From Inia geoffrensis (taxonomy: Eukaryota; Chordata; Mammalia; Artiodactyla; Iniidae): 64,000 nucleotides of DNA. This document shows, piece by piece, positions 36,922 to 49,800 of the stretch (position 1 is its first letter; each line of letters starts with the position of its first letter). The notes under the pieces are model-generated. The model worked only from the letters and a program-made list of their open reading frames with translations. It did no database searches and was not told the DNA's origin. The translations under genes and the position numbers were made by a program. The DNA lies in NCBI GenBank assembly GCA_036417435.1, contig JAZAQT010000247.1, positions 62,001-126,000 on the forward strand, read 5' to 3'.

Positions 36922-39900
36922 GTGCATCACTGTCGAACTGCTGCCTCTTTTCCTACTCTTTCAGAGCAATTCTTATGTACCCCCTGATATCTGTTTTCTG
37001 CAATTCTGCGTCGCGTTCAAGTCCTCTTCACAGCCTTCCTTCAATAAATTTTTGGATGATAGGGGTCATTTGGAACTCTGCAGGATTGTGAGTTACAGTG
37101 CCAAAAATCTCCTTTTCTCAACTCGCTTTCTTGTGAGCTGACCGCAAACCCGAAGAATTGCTTCAGGCCCTAATCTCATTCCGGCATGGCACACTGAGCC
37201 TTTGGTGAATTCTTCTTCCTGTAGGGAAATCAGAGTTCAATGTGCCCGTCCAAACACATCGAGTCAGCCGCTCATTCGTTCTCCTTATTCCTGTTCATCT
37301 TCCACAGAAATTGCAAACTGTGCCAAACAAGAGGTCAAAGGCACTGACTCTCCAAGTGGGGAGAATGTTAATATCGCATCTGGAACGGCGAACTCTAGTA
37401 CCAGGGGGCGAAAATGGCGATGAGTTTATAATTTTGCCTGGTCACTTCGTGGACCATATTCTGGGTTTTCCATGCATATTTTAGCTGAAGGATAAATCCC
37501 TTAAACGTGGAGATTTGGGACCCGTGCAATGGGAACCATGCACCATTACATCAAAGGGTCTGCATTCCCTCACCAATAGTATCAGCCCCAAGTGTCCAGC
37601 CTTATCTCTCCCACAGCTGTGGATGTAGAGGTGGTAAATCCAAGATTCCTCACAAGCCCTGAAGGGCTTATTTAAGAATTTCTCTCTATTTCACATTCCT
37701 TGTGTTTTCTTTTTCAAATTTATTTTTATAAGGGGATTTAGCTTATTGACACTGCTGTGTGTATGCTGCTGTACACAAATGATTTTCTTATGGAGACGTA
37801 TAAATATATGGGTTTTAATTTTCTTCATACTCAGGTATATTCCTGGGTTTTGAATACGGGGTGTAGAGTCCATTTGGTTGAGCAAGGAGTAGGTCTTGTC
37901 TAATATATATTTGGCTTATGGAATGGTATCTGTCCTAATGTCAACCTCTGGTTTTATGCAGCCTCGCCACTCTCCTTTCCCCTTAAGCAAGCATAAGTTT
38001 CTTTTGTAAATGTGAGACTCTGTTGTGTTTTGTAATGCAGTTCTCACGTAGCCGTGTTTACAGTCCCGGTATTAGTGATATCTTATGATGTTTCTTTTTC
38101 TGTGTGACTTATTTCACTTAGAATCATCATAACTAAATCCTCTCATTATGCTGCTACTGGTCTGTTGCCATTGATTTCATTGTTGAGTGATATTCCATTG
38201 TAGGGATGTACCACAACTTCTATATCCATTTTTCTCTTTCTGGGCTATTAAAGTTGTACCATAGTCAAGGATCCCGTACACAGAGCAGCCCCAAACTTTG
38301 GTGTGGCTGTGTCTTTTTCATTTAAATTTTCCGAATCTATAGCACCATAAGTGGAAGTGCCCTAGGCTCTCTAGCTTGGTTTTTTCTTTGTTCCAGGAAA
38401 CACCATGCACTTCTCCAGAGTGGCTGTTGGCAGTTTACATCCCGCCCATCAGCATAACAAGGCTGCCGGTTCTCCATGGCCTGTCCTGGCTCTCTGGATT
38501 TTACAATTTTTTCGGACGGCCCTTTGGATCGGTGGGAAGTGAGACTTCCTTGTAGTGCGGATTTCCATTGCAGGCTTGCTTGGTTGGCCAAAAAGTGCGT
38601 ATGCGTTTTTTCCTGAATATATTCAGGAAAAAACGCATACGCCCTTTTTGGCCAAGTGCATCACTGTCGAACTGCTGCCTCTTTTCCTACTCTTTCAGAG
38701 CAATTCTTATCTACCCCCTGATATCTGTTTTCTGCAATTCTGCGTCGCGTTCAAGTCCTCTTCACAGCCTTCCTTCAATAAATTTTTGGATGATAGGGGT
38801 CATTTGGAACTCTGCAGGATTGTGAGTTACAGTGCCAAAGATCTCCTTTTCTCAACTCGCTTTCTTGTGAGCTGACCGAAAACCCGAAGAATTGCTTCAG
38901 GCCTTAATCTCGTTCCGGCATGGCCCGCTGAGCCTTTGGTGAATTCTTCTTCCTGTAGGGAAATCAGAGTTCAATGTGCCCGTCCAAACACATCGAGTTA
39001 GCCGCTCTTTGGTTCTCCTTATTCCTGTTCATCTTCCACAGAAATTGCAAACTGTGCCAAACAAGAGGTCAAAGGCACTGACTCTCCAAGTGGGGAGAAT
39101 GTTAATATGGCATCTGGAACGGCGAACTCGAGTATCAGGGGGCGAAAATGGCGATGAGTTTTAGAAATTATGCCTGATCACTTCGTGGACCATATTCTGG
39201 GTTTTCCATGCATATTTTAGCTGAAGGATAAATCCCTTAAACGTGGAGATTTGGGACCCGTGGAATGGGAACCATGCACCATTACCTCAAAGGGTCTGCA
39301 TTCCCTCACCAATAGTATCAGCCCCAAGTGTCCAGCCTTATCTCTCCCCCAGCTGTGGATGTAGAGGTGGTAAATCCAAGATTCCTCACAAGCCCTGAAG
39401 GACTTATTTAAGAATTTCTCTCTATTTCACAGTCCTTGTGTTTTGTTTTTCAAATTTATTTTTATAAGGGGATTTAGCTTATTGACACTGCTGTGTGTAT
39501 GGTGCTGTACACAAATGATTTTCTTATGGAGACCTATAAATGTATGGGTTTTAATTTTCTTCATAGTCAGGCATATTCCAAGGTTTTGAATACTGGGTGT
39601 TGAGTCCATTTTGTTGAGCAAGGAGTAGGTCTTGTCTAATATATATTTGGCTTATGGAATGGTATCTGTCCTAATGTGAACCTCTGGTTTTATGCAGCCT
39701 CCCCACTCTCCTTTCCCTTTAAGCAAGCATAAGTTTCTTTTGTAAATGTGAGACTCTGTTGTGTTTTGTAATGCAGTTCACACGTAGCCGTGTTTACATT
39801 CCCGGTATTAGTGATATCTTATGATGTTTCTTTTTCTGTGTGACTTATTTCACTTAGAATCATCATAACTAAATCCTGTCATTATGCTGCTACTGGTGTG

Positions 39901-42126
39901 TTGCCATGGATTTCACTGTTGAGTGATATTCCATTGTAGGGATGTACCACAACTTCTATATCCATTTTTCTCTTTCTGGGCTATTAAAGTTGTACCATAG
40001 TCAAGGATCCCGTACACAGAGCAGCCCCAAACTTTGGTGTGGCTGTTTCTTTTTCATTTAAATTTTCCGAATCTATAGCACCATAAGTGGAAGTGCCCTA
40101 GGCTCCCTAGCTTGTTTTTTTCTTTGTTCCAGGAAACACCATCCACTTCTCCAGAGTGGCTGTTGGCAATTTACATCCCGCCCATCAGCATAACAAGGCT
40201 GCTGGTTCTCCATGGCCTGTCCTGCCTCTCTGGATTTTACACTTTTTTCGGACGGCCCTTTGGATCGGTGGGAAGTGAGACTTCTTGTAGTGCGCATTTC
40301 CATTGCAGGCTTGCTTGGTTGGCCAAAAAGGGCGTATGCGTTTTTTCCTGAATATATTCAGGAAAAAACGCATACGCCCTTTTTGGCCAAGTGCATCACT
40401 GTCGAACTGCTGCCTCTTTTCCTACGCTTTCAGAGCAATTCTTATCTAGCCCCTGATATCTGTTTTCTGCAATTCTGCGTCGCGTTCAAGTCCTCTTCAC
40501 AGCCTTCCTTCAATAAATTTTTGGATGATAGGGGTCATTTGGAACTCTGCAGCATTGTGAGTTACAGTGCCAAAGATCTCCTTTTCTCAACTCGCTTTCT
40601 TGTGAGCTGACCGCAAACCCGAAGAATTGCTTCAGGCCCTAATCTCGTTCCGGCATGGCCCGCTGAGCCTTTGGTGAATTCTTCTTCCTGTAGGGAAATC
40701 AGAGTTCAATGTGCCCGTCCAAACACATCGAGTTAGCCGCTCATTGGTTCTCCTTATTCCTGTTCATCTTCCACAGAAATTGCAAACTGTGCCAAACAAG
40801 AGGTCAAAGGCACTGACTCTCCAAGTGGGGAGAATGTTAATATCGCATCTGGAACGGCGAACTCGAGTATCAGGGGGCGAAAATGGCGATGAGTTTTAGA
40901 AATTATGCCTGATCACTTCGTGGACCATATTCTGGGTTTTCCATGCATATTTTAGCTGAAGGATAAATCCCTTAAACGTGGAGATTTGGGACCCGTGCAA
41001 TGGGAACCATGCACCATTACCTCAAAGGGTCTGCATTCCCTCACCAATACTATCAGACCCAAGTGTCCAGCCTTATCTCTCCCCCAGCTGTGGATGTAGA
41101 GGTGGTAAATCCAAGATTCCTCACAAGCCCTGAAGGACTTATTTAAGAATTTCTCTCTATGTCACAGTCCTTGTGTTTTGTTTTTCAAATTTATTTTTAT
41201 AAGGGGATTTAGCTTATTGACACTGCTGTGTGTATGGTGCTGTACACAAATGATTTTCTTATGGAGACCTATAAATGTATGGGTTTTAATTTTCTTCATA
41301 GTCAGGCATATTCCTAGGTTTTGAATACGGGGTGTTGAGTCCATTTCGTTGAGCAAGGAGTAGGTCTTGTCTAATATATATTTGGCTTATGGAATGGTAT
41401 CTGTCCTAATATGAACCTCTGGTTTTATGCAGCCTCCCCACTCTCCTTTCCCCTTAAGCAAGCATAAGTTTCTTTTGTAAATGTGAGACTCTGTTGTGTT
41501 TTGTAATGCAGTTCACACGTAGCCGTGTTTACATTCCCGGTATTAGTGATATCTTATGATGTTTCTTTTTCTGTGTGACTTATTTCACTTAGAATCATCA
41601 TAACTAAATCCTGTCATTATGCTGCTACTGGTGTGTTGCCATGGATTTCATTCTTGAGTGATATTCCATTGTAGGGATGTACCACAACTTCTATATCCAT
41701 TTTTCTCTTTCTGGGCTATTAAAGTTGTACCATAGTCAAGGATCCCGTACACAGAGCAGCCCCAAACTTTGGTGTGGCTGTGTCTTTTTCATTTAAATTT
41801 TCCGAATCTATAGCACCATAAGTGGAAGTGCCCTAGGCTCTCTAGCTTGGTTTTTTCTTTGTTCCAGGAAACACCGTCCACTTCTCCAGAGTGGCTGTTG
41901 GCAATTTACATCCCGCCCATCAGCATAACAAGGCTGCCGGTTCTCCACGGCCTGTCCTGCCTCTCTGGATTTTACACTTTTTTCGGACGGCCCTTTGGAT
42001 CGGTGGGAAGTGAGACTTCCTTGTAGTGCGGATTTCCATTGCAGGCTTGCTTGGTTGGCCAAAAAGGGCGTATGCGTTTTTTCCTGAATATATTCAGGAA
42101 AAAACGCATACGCCCTTTTTGGCCAA

Positions 42127-42914
42127 GTGCATCACTGTCGAACTGCTGCCTCTTTTCCTACGCTTTCAGAGCAATTCTTATCTACCCCCTGATATCTGTT
42201 TTCTGCAATTCTGCGTCGCGTTCAAGTCCTCTTCACAGCCTTCCTTCAATAAATTTTTGGATGATAGGGGTCATTTGGAACTCTGCAGGATTGTGAGTTA
42301 CAGTGCCAAAGATCTCCTTTTCTCAACTCGCTTTCTTGTGAGCTGACCGAAAACCCGAATAATTGCTTCAGGCCCTAATCTCGTTCCGGCATGGCCCGCT
42401 GAGCCTTTGGTGAATTCTTCTTCCTGTAGGGAAATCAGAGTTCAATGTGCCCGTCCAAACACATCGAGTTAGCCGCTCATTGGTTCTCCTTATTCCTGTT
42501 CATCTTCCACAGAAATTGCAAACTGTGCCAAACAAGAGGTCAAAGGCACTGACTCGCCAAGTGGGGAGAATGTTAATATCGCATCTGGAACGGCGAACTC
42601 GAGTATCAGGGGGCGAAAATGGCGATGAGTTTTAGAAATTATGCCTGATCACTTCGTGGGCCATATTCTGGGTTTTCCATGCATATTTTAGCTGAAGGAT
42701 AAATCCCTTACACGTGGAGATTTGGGACCCGTGGAATGGGAACCATGCACCATTACCTCAAAGGGTCTGCATTCCCTCACCAATACTATCAGCCCCAAGT
42801 GTCCAGCCTTATCTCTCCCCCAGCTGTGGATGTAGAGGTGGTAAATCCAAGATTCCTCACAAGCCCTGAAGGACTTATTTAAGAATTTCTCTCTATTTCA
42901 CAGTCCTTGTGTTT
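42127..42914. repeat. Reference monomer, segment U (unidentified origin)
   Basis: One monomer (42,127-43,862) is broken down here as a type unit. Segment U runs from the end of one palindrome to the start of L1 similarity. It is relatively rich in CpG (TGCGTCGCGTTCAAG, TCGAGTTAGCCGCTC, GGAACGGCGAACTCGAG, GGCGAAAATGGCGATG). It contains AATAAA at 42,248-42,253, and I could not place it in any transposon or gene family. Recurrent 62-codon and 106-codon frames here have no recognisable domain. Confidence 0.7.
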
Positions 42915-43790
42915 TGTTTTTCAAATTTATTTTTCTAAGGGGATTTAGCTTATTGACACTGCTGTGTGTATGATGCTGTACACAAATGATTTTCTTATGG
43001 AGACCTATAAATGTATGGGTTTTAATTTTCTTCATAGTCAGGCATATTCCTAGGTTTTGAATACGGGGTGTTGAGTCCATTTCGTTGAGCAAGGAGTAGG
43101 TCTTTTCTAATATATATTTGGCTTATGGAATGGTATCTGTCCTAATATGAACCTCTGGTTTTATGCAGCCTCCCCACTCTCCTTTCCCCTTAAGCAAGCA
43201 TAAGTTTCTTTTGTAAATGTGAGACTCTGTTGTGTTTTGTAATGCAGTTCACACGTAGCCGTGTTTACATTCCCAGTATTAGTGATATCTTATGATGTTT
43301 CTTTTTCTGTGTGACTTATTTCACTTAGAATCATCATAACTAAATCCTGTCATTATGCTGCTACTGGTGTGTTGCCATGGATTTCATTGTTGAGTGATAT
43401 TCCATTGTAGGGATGTACCACAACTTCTATATCCATTTTTCTCTTTCTGGGCTATTAAAGTTGTACCATAGTCAAGGACCCCGTACACAGAGCAGCCCCA
43501 AACTTTGGTGTGGCTGTGTCTTTTTCATTTAAATTTTCCGAATCTATAGCACCATAAGTGGAAGTGCCCTAGGCTCTCTAGCTTGGTTTTTTCTTTGTTC
43601 CAGGAAACACCATCCACTTCTCCAGAGTGACTGTTGGCAATTTACATCCCGCCCATCAGCATAACAAGGCTGCCAGTTCTCCACGGCCTGTCCTGCCTCT
43701 CTGCATTTTACACTTTTTTCGGACTGCCCTTTGGATCGGTGGGAAGTGAGACTTCCTTGTAGTGCGGATTTCCATTGCAGGCTTGCTTGG
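42915..43790 (-). mobile_element. Reference monomer, L1-derived half (antisense)
   Basis: Motifs follow the L1 antisense order seen in the independent copy at 23,301-24,003: CTGTGTGACTTATTTCACTT against CTTTCTGACATACTTCACTC; GTTGAGTGATATTCCATTGT against GGCTGAATAATATTCCATTT; GACTGTTGGCAATTTACATC against GTAACTGTATCAATTTACAT; and GATCGGTGGGAAGTGAGACT against AACAGGTGTGACGTGATACT. The left part, from CAAATTTATTTTTCTAAGG, fits the 3' UTR; the right part fits the ORF2 C-terminus. The element is ancient and carries frameshifts in every copy, so it encodes nothing. Confidence 0.85.
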
Positions 43791-43862
43791 TTGGCCAAAA
43801 AGGGCGTATGCGTTTTTTCCTGAATATATTCAGGAAAAAACGCATACGCCCTTTTTGGCCAA
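43791..43862. repeat. Reference 72-bp perfect palindrome (mariner-like arms)
   Basis: Perfect inverted repeat of two 36-bp arms with no spacer. The left arm begins TTGGCCAAAAAGGGCGTATG, the centre is CCTGAATA|TATTCAGG, and the right arm ends CATACGCCCTTTTTGGCCAA. The left side is preceded by TTGG, so the arm reads TTGGTTGGCCAAAAAG. That resembles the terminal repeat of cetartiodactyl mariner elements and of their palindromic short derivatives (family resemblance from memory). The matching outer CCAA is absent on the right. At the right position it sits exactly between the L1-derived half and segment U. The same perfect form is present in most monomers from 42 to 64 kb. Confidence 0.9.
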
Positions 43863-46800
43863 GTGCATCACTGTCGAACTGCTTCCTCTTTTCCTACGCT
43901 TTCAGAGCAATTCTTATCTACCCCCTGATATCTGTTTTGTGCAATTCTGCGTCGCGTTCAAGTCCTCTTCACAGCCTTCCTTCAATAAATTTTTGGATGA
44001 TAGGGGTCATTTGGAACTCTGCAGCATTGTGAGTTACAGTGCCAAAGATCTCCTTTTCTCAACTCGCTTTCTTGTGAGCTGACCGCAAACCCGAAGAATT
44101 GCTTCAGGCCCTAATCACGTTCCGGCATGGCCCGCTGAGCCTTTGGTGAATTCTTCTTCCTGTAGGGAAATCAGAGTTCAAGGTGCCCGTCCAAACACAT
44201 CGAGTTAGCCGCTCATTGGTTCTCCTTATTCCTGTTCATCTTCCACAGAAATTGCAAACTGTGCCAAACAAGAGGTCAAAGGCACTGACTCTCCAAGTGG
44301 GGAGAATGTTAATATCGCATCTGGAACGGCGACCTCGAGTATCAGGGGGCGAAAATGGCGATGAGTTTTAGAAATTATGCCTGATCACTTCGTGGACCAT
44401 ATTCTGGGTTTTCCATGCATATTTTAGCTGAAGGATAAATCCCTTAAACGTGGAGATTTGGGACCCGTGGAATGGGAACCATGCACCATTACCTCAAAGG
44501 GTCTGCATTCCCTCACCAATAGTATCTGCCCCAAGTGTCCAGCCTTATCTCTCCCCCAGCTGTGGATGTAGAGGTGGTAAATCCAAGATTCCTCACAAGC
44601 CCTGAAGGACTTATTTAAGAATTTCTCTCTATTTCACAGTCCTTGTGTTTTGTTTTTCAAATTTATTTTTATAAGGGGATTTAGCTTATTGACACTGCTG
44701 TGTGTATGGTGCTGTACACAAATGATTTTCTCATGGAGACCTATAAATGTATGGGTTTTAATTTTCTTCATAGTCAGGCATATTCCTAGGTTTTGAATAC
44801 GGGGTGTTGAGTCCATTTCGTTGAGCAAGGAGTAGGTCTTGTCTAATATATATTTGGCTTATGGAATGGTATCTGTCCTAATATGAACCTCTGGTTTTAT
44901 GCAGCCTCCCCACTCTCCTTTCCCCTTAAGCAAGCATAAGTTTCTTTTGTAAATGTGAGACTCTGTTGTGTTTTGTAATGCAGTTCACACGTAGCCGTGT
45001 TTACATTCCCGGTATTAGTGATATCTTATGATGTTTCTTTTTCTGTGTGACTTATTTCACTTAGAATCATCATAACTAAATCCTGTCATTATGCTGCTAC
45101 TGGTGTGTTGCCATGGATTTCATTGTTGAGTGATATTCCATTGTAGGGATGTACCACAACTTCTATATCCATTTTTCTCTTTCTGGGCTATTAAAGTTGT
45201 ACCATAGTCAAGGATCCCGTACACAGAGCAGCCCCAAACTTTGGTGTGGCTGTGTCTTTTTCATTTAAATTTTCCGAATCTATAGCACCATAAGTGGAAG
45301 TGCCCTAGGCTCTCTAGCTTGGTTTTTTCTTTGTTCCAGGAAACACCATCCACTTCTCCAGAGTGGCTGTTGGCAATTTACATCCCGCCCATCAGCATAA
45401 CAAGGCTGCCGGTTCTCCATGGCCTGTCCTGCCTCTCTGCATTTTACACTTTTTTCGGACGGCCCTTTGGATCGGTGGGAAGTGAGACTTCCTTGTAGTG
45501 CGGATTTCCATTGCAGGCTTGCTTGGTTGGCCAAAAAGGGCGTATGCGTTTTTTCCTGAATATATTCAGGAAAAAACGCATACGCCCTTTTTGGCCAAGT
45601 GCATCACTGTCGAACTGCTGCCTCTTTTCCTACGCTTTCAGAGCAATTCTTATCTACCCCCTGATATCTGTTTTCTGCAATTCTGCGTCGCGTTCAAGTC
45701 CTCTTCACAGCCTTCCTTCAATAAATTTTTGGATGATAGGGGTCATTTGGAACTCTGCAGGATTGTGAGTTACAGTGCCAAAGATCTCCTTTTCTCAACT
45801 CGCTTTCTTGTGAGCTGACCGCAAACCCGAAGAATTGCTTCAGGCCCTAATCTCGTTCCGGCATGGCCCGCTGAGCCTTTGGTGAATTCTTCTTCCTGTA
45901 GGGAAATCAGAGTTCAATGTGCCCGTCCAAACACATCGAGTTAGCCGCTCATTGGTTCTCCTTATTCCTGTTCATCTTCCACAGAAATTGCAAACTGTGC
46001 CAAACAAGAGGTCAAAGGCACTGACTCTCCAAGTGGGGAGAATGTTAATATCGCATCTGGAACGGCGAACTCGAGTATCATGGGGCGAAAATGGCGATGA
46101 GTTTTAGAAATTATGCCTGATCACTTCGTGGACCATATTCTGGGTTTTCCATGCATATTTTAGCTGAAGGATAAATCCCTTAAACGTGGAGATTTGGGAC
46201 ACGTGGAATGGGAACCATGCACCATTATCTCAAAGGGTCTGCATTCCCTCACCAATAGTATCTGCCCCAAGTGTCCAGCCTTATCTCTCCCCCAGCTGTG
46301 GATGTAGAGGTGGTAAATCCAAGATTCCTCACAAGCCCTGAAGGACTTATTTAAGAATTTCTCTCTATTTCACAGTCCTTGTGTTTTGTTTTTCAAATTT
46401 ATTTTTATAAGGGGATTTAGCTTATTGACACTGCTGTGTGTATGGTGCTGTACACAAATGATTTTCTCATGGAGACCTATAAATGTATGGGTTTTAATTT
46501 TCTTCATAGTCAGGCATATTCCTAGGTTTTGAATACGGGGTGTTGAGTCCATTTCGTTGAGCAAGGAGTAGGTCTTGTCTAATATATATTTGGCTTATGG
46601 AATGGTATCTGTCCTAATATGAACCTCTGGTTTTATGCAGCCTCCCCACTCTCCTTTCCCCTTAAGCAAGCATAAGTTTCTTTTGTAAATTTTAGACTCT
46701 GTTGTGTTTTGTAATGCAGTTCACACGTAGCCGTGTTTACATTCCCGGTATTAGTGATATCTTATGATGTTTCTTTTTCTGTGTGACTTATTTCACTTAG

Positions 46801-49800
46801 AATCATCATAACTAAATCCTGTCATTATGCTGCTACTGGTGTGTTGCCATGGATTTCATTGTTGAGTGATATTCCATTGTAGGGATGTACCACAACTTCT
46901 ATATCCATTTTTCTCTTTCTGGGCTATTAAAGTTGTACCATAGTCAAGGATCCCGTACACAGAGCAGCCCCAAACTTTGGTGTGGCTGTGTCTTTTTCAT
47001 TTAAATTTTCCGAATCTATAGCACCATAAGTGGAAGTGCCCTAAGCTCTCTAGCTTGGTTTTTTCTTTGTTCCAGGAAACACCATCCACTTCTCCAGAGT
47101 GGCTGTTGGCAATTTACATCCCGCCCATCAGCATAACAAGGCTGCCGGTTCTCCACGGCCTGTCTTGCCTCTCTGGATTTTACACTTTTTTCGGACGGCC
47201 CTTTGGATCGGTGGGAAGTGAGACTTCCTTGTAGTGCGGATTTCCATTGCAGGCTTGCTTGGTTGGCCAAAAAGGGCGTATGCGTTTTTTCCTGAATATA
47301 TTCAGGAAAAAACGCATACGCCCTTTTTGGCCAAGTGCATCACTGTCGAACTGGTGCCTCTTTTCCTACGCTTTCAGAGCAATTCTTATCTACCCCCTGA
47401 TATCTGTTTTCTGCAATTCGGCGTCACGTTCAAGTCCTCTTCACAGCCTTCCTTCAATAAATTTTTGGATGATAGGGGTCATTTGGAACTCTGCAGGATT
47501 GTGAGTTACAGTGCCAAAGATCTCCTTTTCTCAACTCGCTTTCTTGTGAGCTGACCGCAAACCCGAAGAATTGCTTCAGGCCCTAATCTCGTTCCGGCAT
47601 GGCCCGCTGAGCCTTTGGTGAATTCTTCTTCCTGTAGGGAAATCAGAGTTCAATGTGCCCGTCCAAACACATCGAGTTAGCCGCTCATTGGTTCTCCTTA
47701 TTCCTGTTCATCTTCCACAGAAATTGCAAACTGTGCCAAACAAGAGGTCAAAGGCACTGACTCTCCAAGTGGGGAGAATGTTAATATCGCATCTGGAACG
47801 GCGAACTCGAGTATCAGGGGGCGAAAATGGCGATGAGCTTTAGAAATTATGCCTGATCACTTCGTGGACCATATTCTGGGTTTTCCATGCATATTTTAGC
47901 TGAAGGATAAATCCCTTAAACGTGGAGATTTGGGACCCGTGGAATGGGAACCATGCACCATTACCTCAAAGGGTCTGCATTCCCTCACCAATAGTATCAG
48001 CCCCAAGTGTCCAGCCTTATCTCTCCCCCAGCTGTGGATGTAGAGGTGGTAAATCCAAGATTCCTCACAAGCCCTGAAGGACTTATTTAAGAATTTCTCT
48101 CTATTTCACAGTCCTTGTGTTTTGTTTTTCAAATTTATTTTTATAAGGGGATTTAGCTTATTGACACTGCTGTGTGTATGGTGCTGTACACAAATGATTT
48201 TCTCATGGAGACCTATAAATGTATGGGTTTTAATTTTCTTCATAGTCAGGCATATTCCTAGGTATTGAATACGGGGTGTTGAGTCCATTTCGTTGAGCAA
48301 GGAGTAGGTATTGTCTAATATATATTTGGCTTATGGAATGGTATCTGTCCTAATATGAACCTCTGGTTTTATGCAGCCTCCCCACTCTCCTTTCCCCTTA
48401 AGCAAGCATAAGTTTCTTTTGTAAATGTGAGACTCTGTTGTGTTTTGTAATGCAGTTCACACGTAGCCGTGTTTACATTCCCGGTATTAGTGATATCTTA
48501 TGATGTTTCTTTTTCTGTGTGACTTATTTCACTTAGAATCATCATAACTAAATCCTGTCATTATGCTGCTACTGGTGTGTTGCCATGGATTTCATTGTTG
48601 AGTGATATTCCATTGTAGAGATGTACCACAACTTCTATATCCATTTTTCTCTTTCTGGGCTATTAAAGTTGTACCATAGTCAAGGATCCCGTACACAGAG
48701 CAGCCCCAAACTTTGGTGTGGCTGTGTCTTTTTCATTTAAATTTTCCGAATCTATAGCACCATAAGTGGAAGTGCCCTTGGCTCTCTAGCTTGGTTTTTT
48801 CTTTGTTCCAGGAAACACCATCCACTTCTCCAGAGTGGCTGTTGGCAATTTACATCCCGCCCATCAGCATAACAAGGCTGCCGGTTCTCCACGGCCTGTC
48901 CTGCCTCTCTGCATTTTACACTTTTTTCGGACGGCCCTTTGGATCGGTGGGAAGTGAGACTTCCTTGTAGTGCGGATTTCCATTGCAGGCTTGCTTGGTT
49001 GGCCAAAAAGGGCGTATGCGTTTTTTCCTGAATATATTCAGGAAAAAACGCATACGCCCTTTTTGGCCAAGGGCATCACTGTCGAACTGCTGCCTCTTTT
49101 CCTACGCTTTCAGAGCAATTCTTATCTACCCCCTGATATCTGTTTTCTGCAATTCGGCGTCGCGTTCAAGTCCTCTTCACAGCCTTCCTTCAATAAATTT
49201 TTGGATGATAGGGGTCATTTGGAACTCTGCAGGATTGTGAGTTACAGTGCCAAAGATCTCCTTTTCTCAACTCGCTTTCTTGTGAGCTGACCGCAAACCC
49301 GAAGAATTGCTTCAGGCCCTAATCTCGTTCCGGCATGGCCCGCTGAGCCTTTGGTGAATTCTTCTTCCTGTAGGGAAATCAGAGTTCAATGTGCCCGTCC
49401 AAACACATCGAGTTAGCCGCTCATTGGTTCTCCTTATTCCTGTTCATCTTCCACAGAAATTGCAAACTGTGCCAAACAAGAGGTCAAAGGCACTGACTCT
49501 CCAAGTGGGGAGAATGTTAATATCGCATCTGGAACGGCGAACTCGAGTATCAGGGGGCGAAAATGGCGATGAGCTTTAGAAATTATGCCTGATCACTTCG
49601 TGGACCATATTCTGGGTTTTCCATGCATATTTTAGCTGAAGGATAAATCCCTTAAACGTGGAGATTTGGGACCCGTGGAATGGGAACCATGCACCATTAC
49701 CTCAAAGGGTCTGCATTCCCTCACCAATAGTATCAGCCCCAAGTGTCCAGCCTTATCTCTCCCCCAGCTGTGGATGTAGAGGTGGTAAATCCAAGATTCC

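Larger units (their letters stand above)
24981..38655. repeat. Satellite block: 1,734-bp monomers, older subfamily
   Basis: Eight monomers sharing the diagnostic states of array 1. Most use GAGTTTATAATTTTGCCTGG where the 1,736-bp units have GAGTTTTAGAAATT(A/T)TGCC, which explains the 2-bp length difference. The transition to the later subfamily lies just right of 38,655. Confidence 0.9.

Noticed and set aside
40212..40610. Recurrent + strand frame of about 106 codons (132 here), kept open in nearly all monomers and spanning the palindrome
   Set aside because: It reads through the inverted repeat and into segment U with no domain or plausible initiation context. Its recurrence follows from homogenisation, and the differences between copies are not biased to silent positions.
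43070..43110. TTTCGTTGAGCAAGG in the younger subfamily as a CENP-B box
   Set aside because: Only the TTCGTTG part fits; the required A and CGGG at the later core positions are absent.
43791..43862. Palindrome arms as a further inverted piece of L1 rather than mariner-like
   Set aside because: L1 antisense does have a TTGGCCA followed by GTATG a little further on, but the A-run after GGCCA and the preceding TTGG fit mariner ends better. I keep L1 only as a weaker alternative.
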